Source of the DNA: Patulibacter sp.
GTDB taxonomy: Bacteria; Actinomycetota; Thermoleophilia; Solirubrobacterales; Solirubrobacteraceae
Direction of reading: 5' to 3'
Assembly: GCA_031119595.1 (NCBI GenBank)
Contig: JAVHXX010000155.1
Coordinates: 1,428 to 9,185, forward strand
Length of the DNA: 7,758 nt
Part shown: positions 7,179 to 7,758 of the stretch, piece by piece
Position numbering within the stretch: position 1 is the stretch's first letter
How the letters are laid out: each line of letters begins with the position of its first letter
Translations under genes and position numbers: made by a program
The notes under the pieces: model-generated
Seen by the model: the letters and a program-made list of their open reading frames with translations, nothing else
Database searches by the model: none
What the model was told of the DNA's origin: nothing

Positions 7179-7184
7179 GGAGGG
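7179..7184 (+). promoter_or_regulatory. Strong Shine-Dalgarno for the GNAT gene
   Basis: GGAGGG is the best ribosome binding site in the window. It fits in the 12-base gap after the BtrH-like stop and lies 4-5 bases before the ATG at 7189. It suggests efficient independent initiation of the last gene rather than dependence on coupling. Confidence 0.75.
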
Positions 7185-7188
7185 CCCT

Positions 7189-7674
7189 ATGCCCGACATC
7201 ACCGTCATCCGGGCCGATCTGGCCGATCCCGAACACGGCGACGCGATCGTCGCCTGCCTCGACGCGTACGCCGCGCACCCGATGGGTGGCAGCCACCCAC
7301 TCCCCGACGAGGTCCGCGCAACGGTGGTCGCCGGGCTGCGCGACACGCCCGCGGCGATGGTCTGGCTCGCACAGGACGGCGACGCCTACGTGGGCGTCGT
7401 CGTGGCGTTCGCCGGATTCTCGACCTTCGCCGCGAAGCCGCGCTGGAACGTGCACGACGTGTCCGTCGTCGACGGGCAGCGGGGCAAGGGCGTCGGCCGG
7501 GCGCTCCTCACCCGGGTGGTCGCCGACGCGACCGCTGCGGGCTGCGTCGCCGTGACCCTCGAGGTGCGTCACGACAACGCGCCCGCGCGGCACCTCTATG
7601 CCTCGCTCGGCTTCGGCGACGGGTTCGCGCCGATGGCGTTCTGGGAGCGCCGCGTCGACGGTTCCACGCCGTAG
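7189..7674 (+). CDS. GNAT-family N-acetyltransferase
   Basis: A 161-residue single-domain enzyme that should transfer an acetyl group from acetyl-CoA to an amine; the acceptor is unknown. Motif A is clear: a VHDVSVVDGQ strand followed by the acetyl-CoA pyrophosphate loop RGKGVG (98-103) and helix GRALLTRVVADA. Motif B follows as VTLEVRHDNAPARHLYASLGF (about 122-142), with the usual N..A...Y...GF signature. The length is typical of GNAT proteins. The N-terminal third, which usually shapes the acceptor site, has PMGGSHPLPDEV and no feature I can tie to a known subfamily such as RimI. It is the last gene of the plus-strand run, 12 bases after the BtrH-like gene, with its own strong Shine-Dalgarno. 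The stop codon lies inside the first copy of a short imperfect direct repeat, so the C-terminal end may have been recently altered. Confidence 0.9.
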   Translation: MPDITVIRADLADPEHGDAIVACLDAYAAHPMGGSHPLPDEVRATVVAGLRDTPAAMVWLAQDGDAYVGVVVAFAGFSTFAAKPRWNVHDVSVVDGQRGKGVGRALLTRVVADATAAGCVAVTLEVRHDNAPARHLYASLGFGDGFAPMAFWERRVDGSTP

Positions 7675-7705
7675 GGCAGGGCTCGGCTCCACGCCGTGGG
7701 CAGGG
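7659..7705 (+). repeat. Short imperfect tandem duplication across the GNAT stop codon
   Basis: Two copies of CGG(T/C)TCCACGCCGT(A)GGGCAGGG occupy 7659-7681 and 7684-7705. They differ by one substitution and by one extra A in the first copy; that A completes the TAG stop of the acetyltransferase gene. The second copy lies just beyond the gene. It looks like a small tandem duplication, too short to be a mobile element. Confidence 0.65.
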
Positions 7706-7743
7706 GCGGCCCGGCCGACTCGGGCGCACGCGCGCGTCCTGGA

Positions 7744-7749
7744 TACGCT
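7744..7749 (+). promoter_or_regulatory. Possible -10 box for a leaderless gene starting at the window edge
   Basis: TACGCT fits TANNNT and is followed by CCCCTCC and then GT as the last two bases of the window. The layout mirrors the surE start (TAGAAT, a C-rich spacer with CTCCC, GTG). If the next base is G, a leaderless gene would start at 7757. This rests on similarity to one other site in the window. Confidence 0.3.
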
Positions 7750-7758
7750 CCCCTCCGT

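Noticed and set aside
7709..7725. GCCCG/CGGGC stem-loop after the GNAT gene as a terminator
   Set aside because: The stem has only five base pairs and no T-run follows; stems this short occur by chance throughout the window.

Overview
The window is very GC-rich DNA (well over 70% G+C by eye, with G or C at almost every third codon position). It carries six convincing protein genes and no RNA genes, insertion sequences, CRISPR arrays or phage genes. The base composition, the use of GTG as a start, and candidate -10 boxes (TANNNT) 6-8 bases from start codons that lack a Shine-Dalgarno sequence suggest a high-GC actinomycetote. A lineage such as Acidimicrobiia or Thermoleophilia is possible, but the sequence alone cannot settle this.

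Layout. The left third (107-2716) is read on the minus strand. A family III (CaiB/BaiF-type) CoA-transferase gene (1304-2716) is followed, after a 234-base gap with a stem-loop just past its stop codon, by an MscS-family mechanosensitive channel gene (107-1069). The right two thirds (2854-7674) are read on the plus strand as a compact run: surE (5'/3'-nucleotidase), ligA (NAD+-dependent DNA ligase), a protein resembling the BtrH_N/DUF4872 family, and a GNAT N-acetyltransferase. The junctions are a one-base overlap (surE/ligA), an eight-base overlap (ligA/BtrH-like) and a 12-base gap (BtrH-like/GNAT), so this is very probably one operon. The two blocks diverge from a 137-base intergenic region at 2717-2853.

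How the genes fit together. SurE (nucleotide dephosphorylation, stationary-phase survival) and LigA (sealing of Okazaki fragments and repair nicks) are housekeeping enzymes. The BtrH-like protein and the acetyltransferase have no obvious link to them beyond translational coupling. The CoA-transferase probably acts in fatty-acid, steroid or other carboxylic-acid breakdown with an unknown substrate, and MscS protects against hypo-osmotic shock.

No dramatic new system is visible. The points most worth a second look are the BtrH-like protein, which seems to lack the catalytic Cys and His of its family; the swapped order of the CoA-transferase halves; back-to-back candidate leaderless promoters with a possible operator between them; and a short tandem duplication over the GNAT stop codon followed by a promoter-like signal at the right edge.
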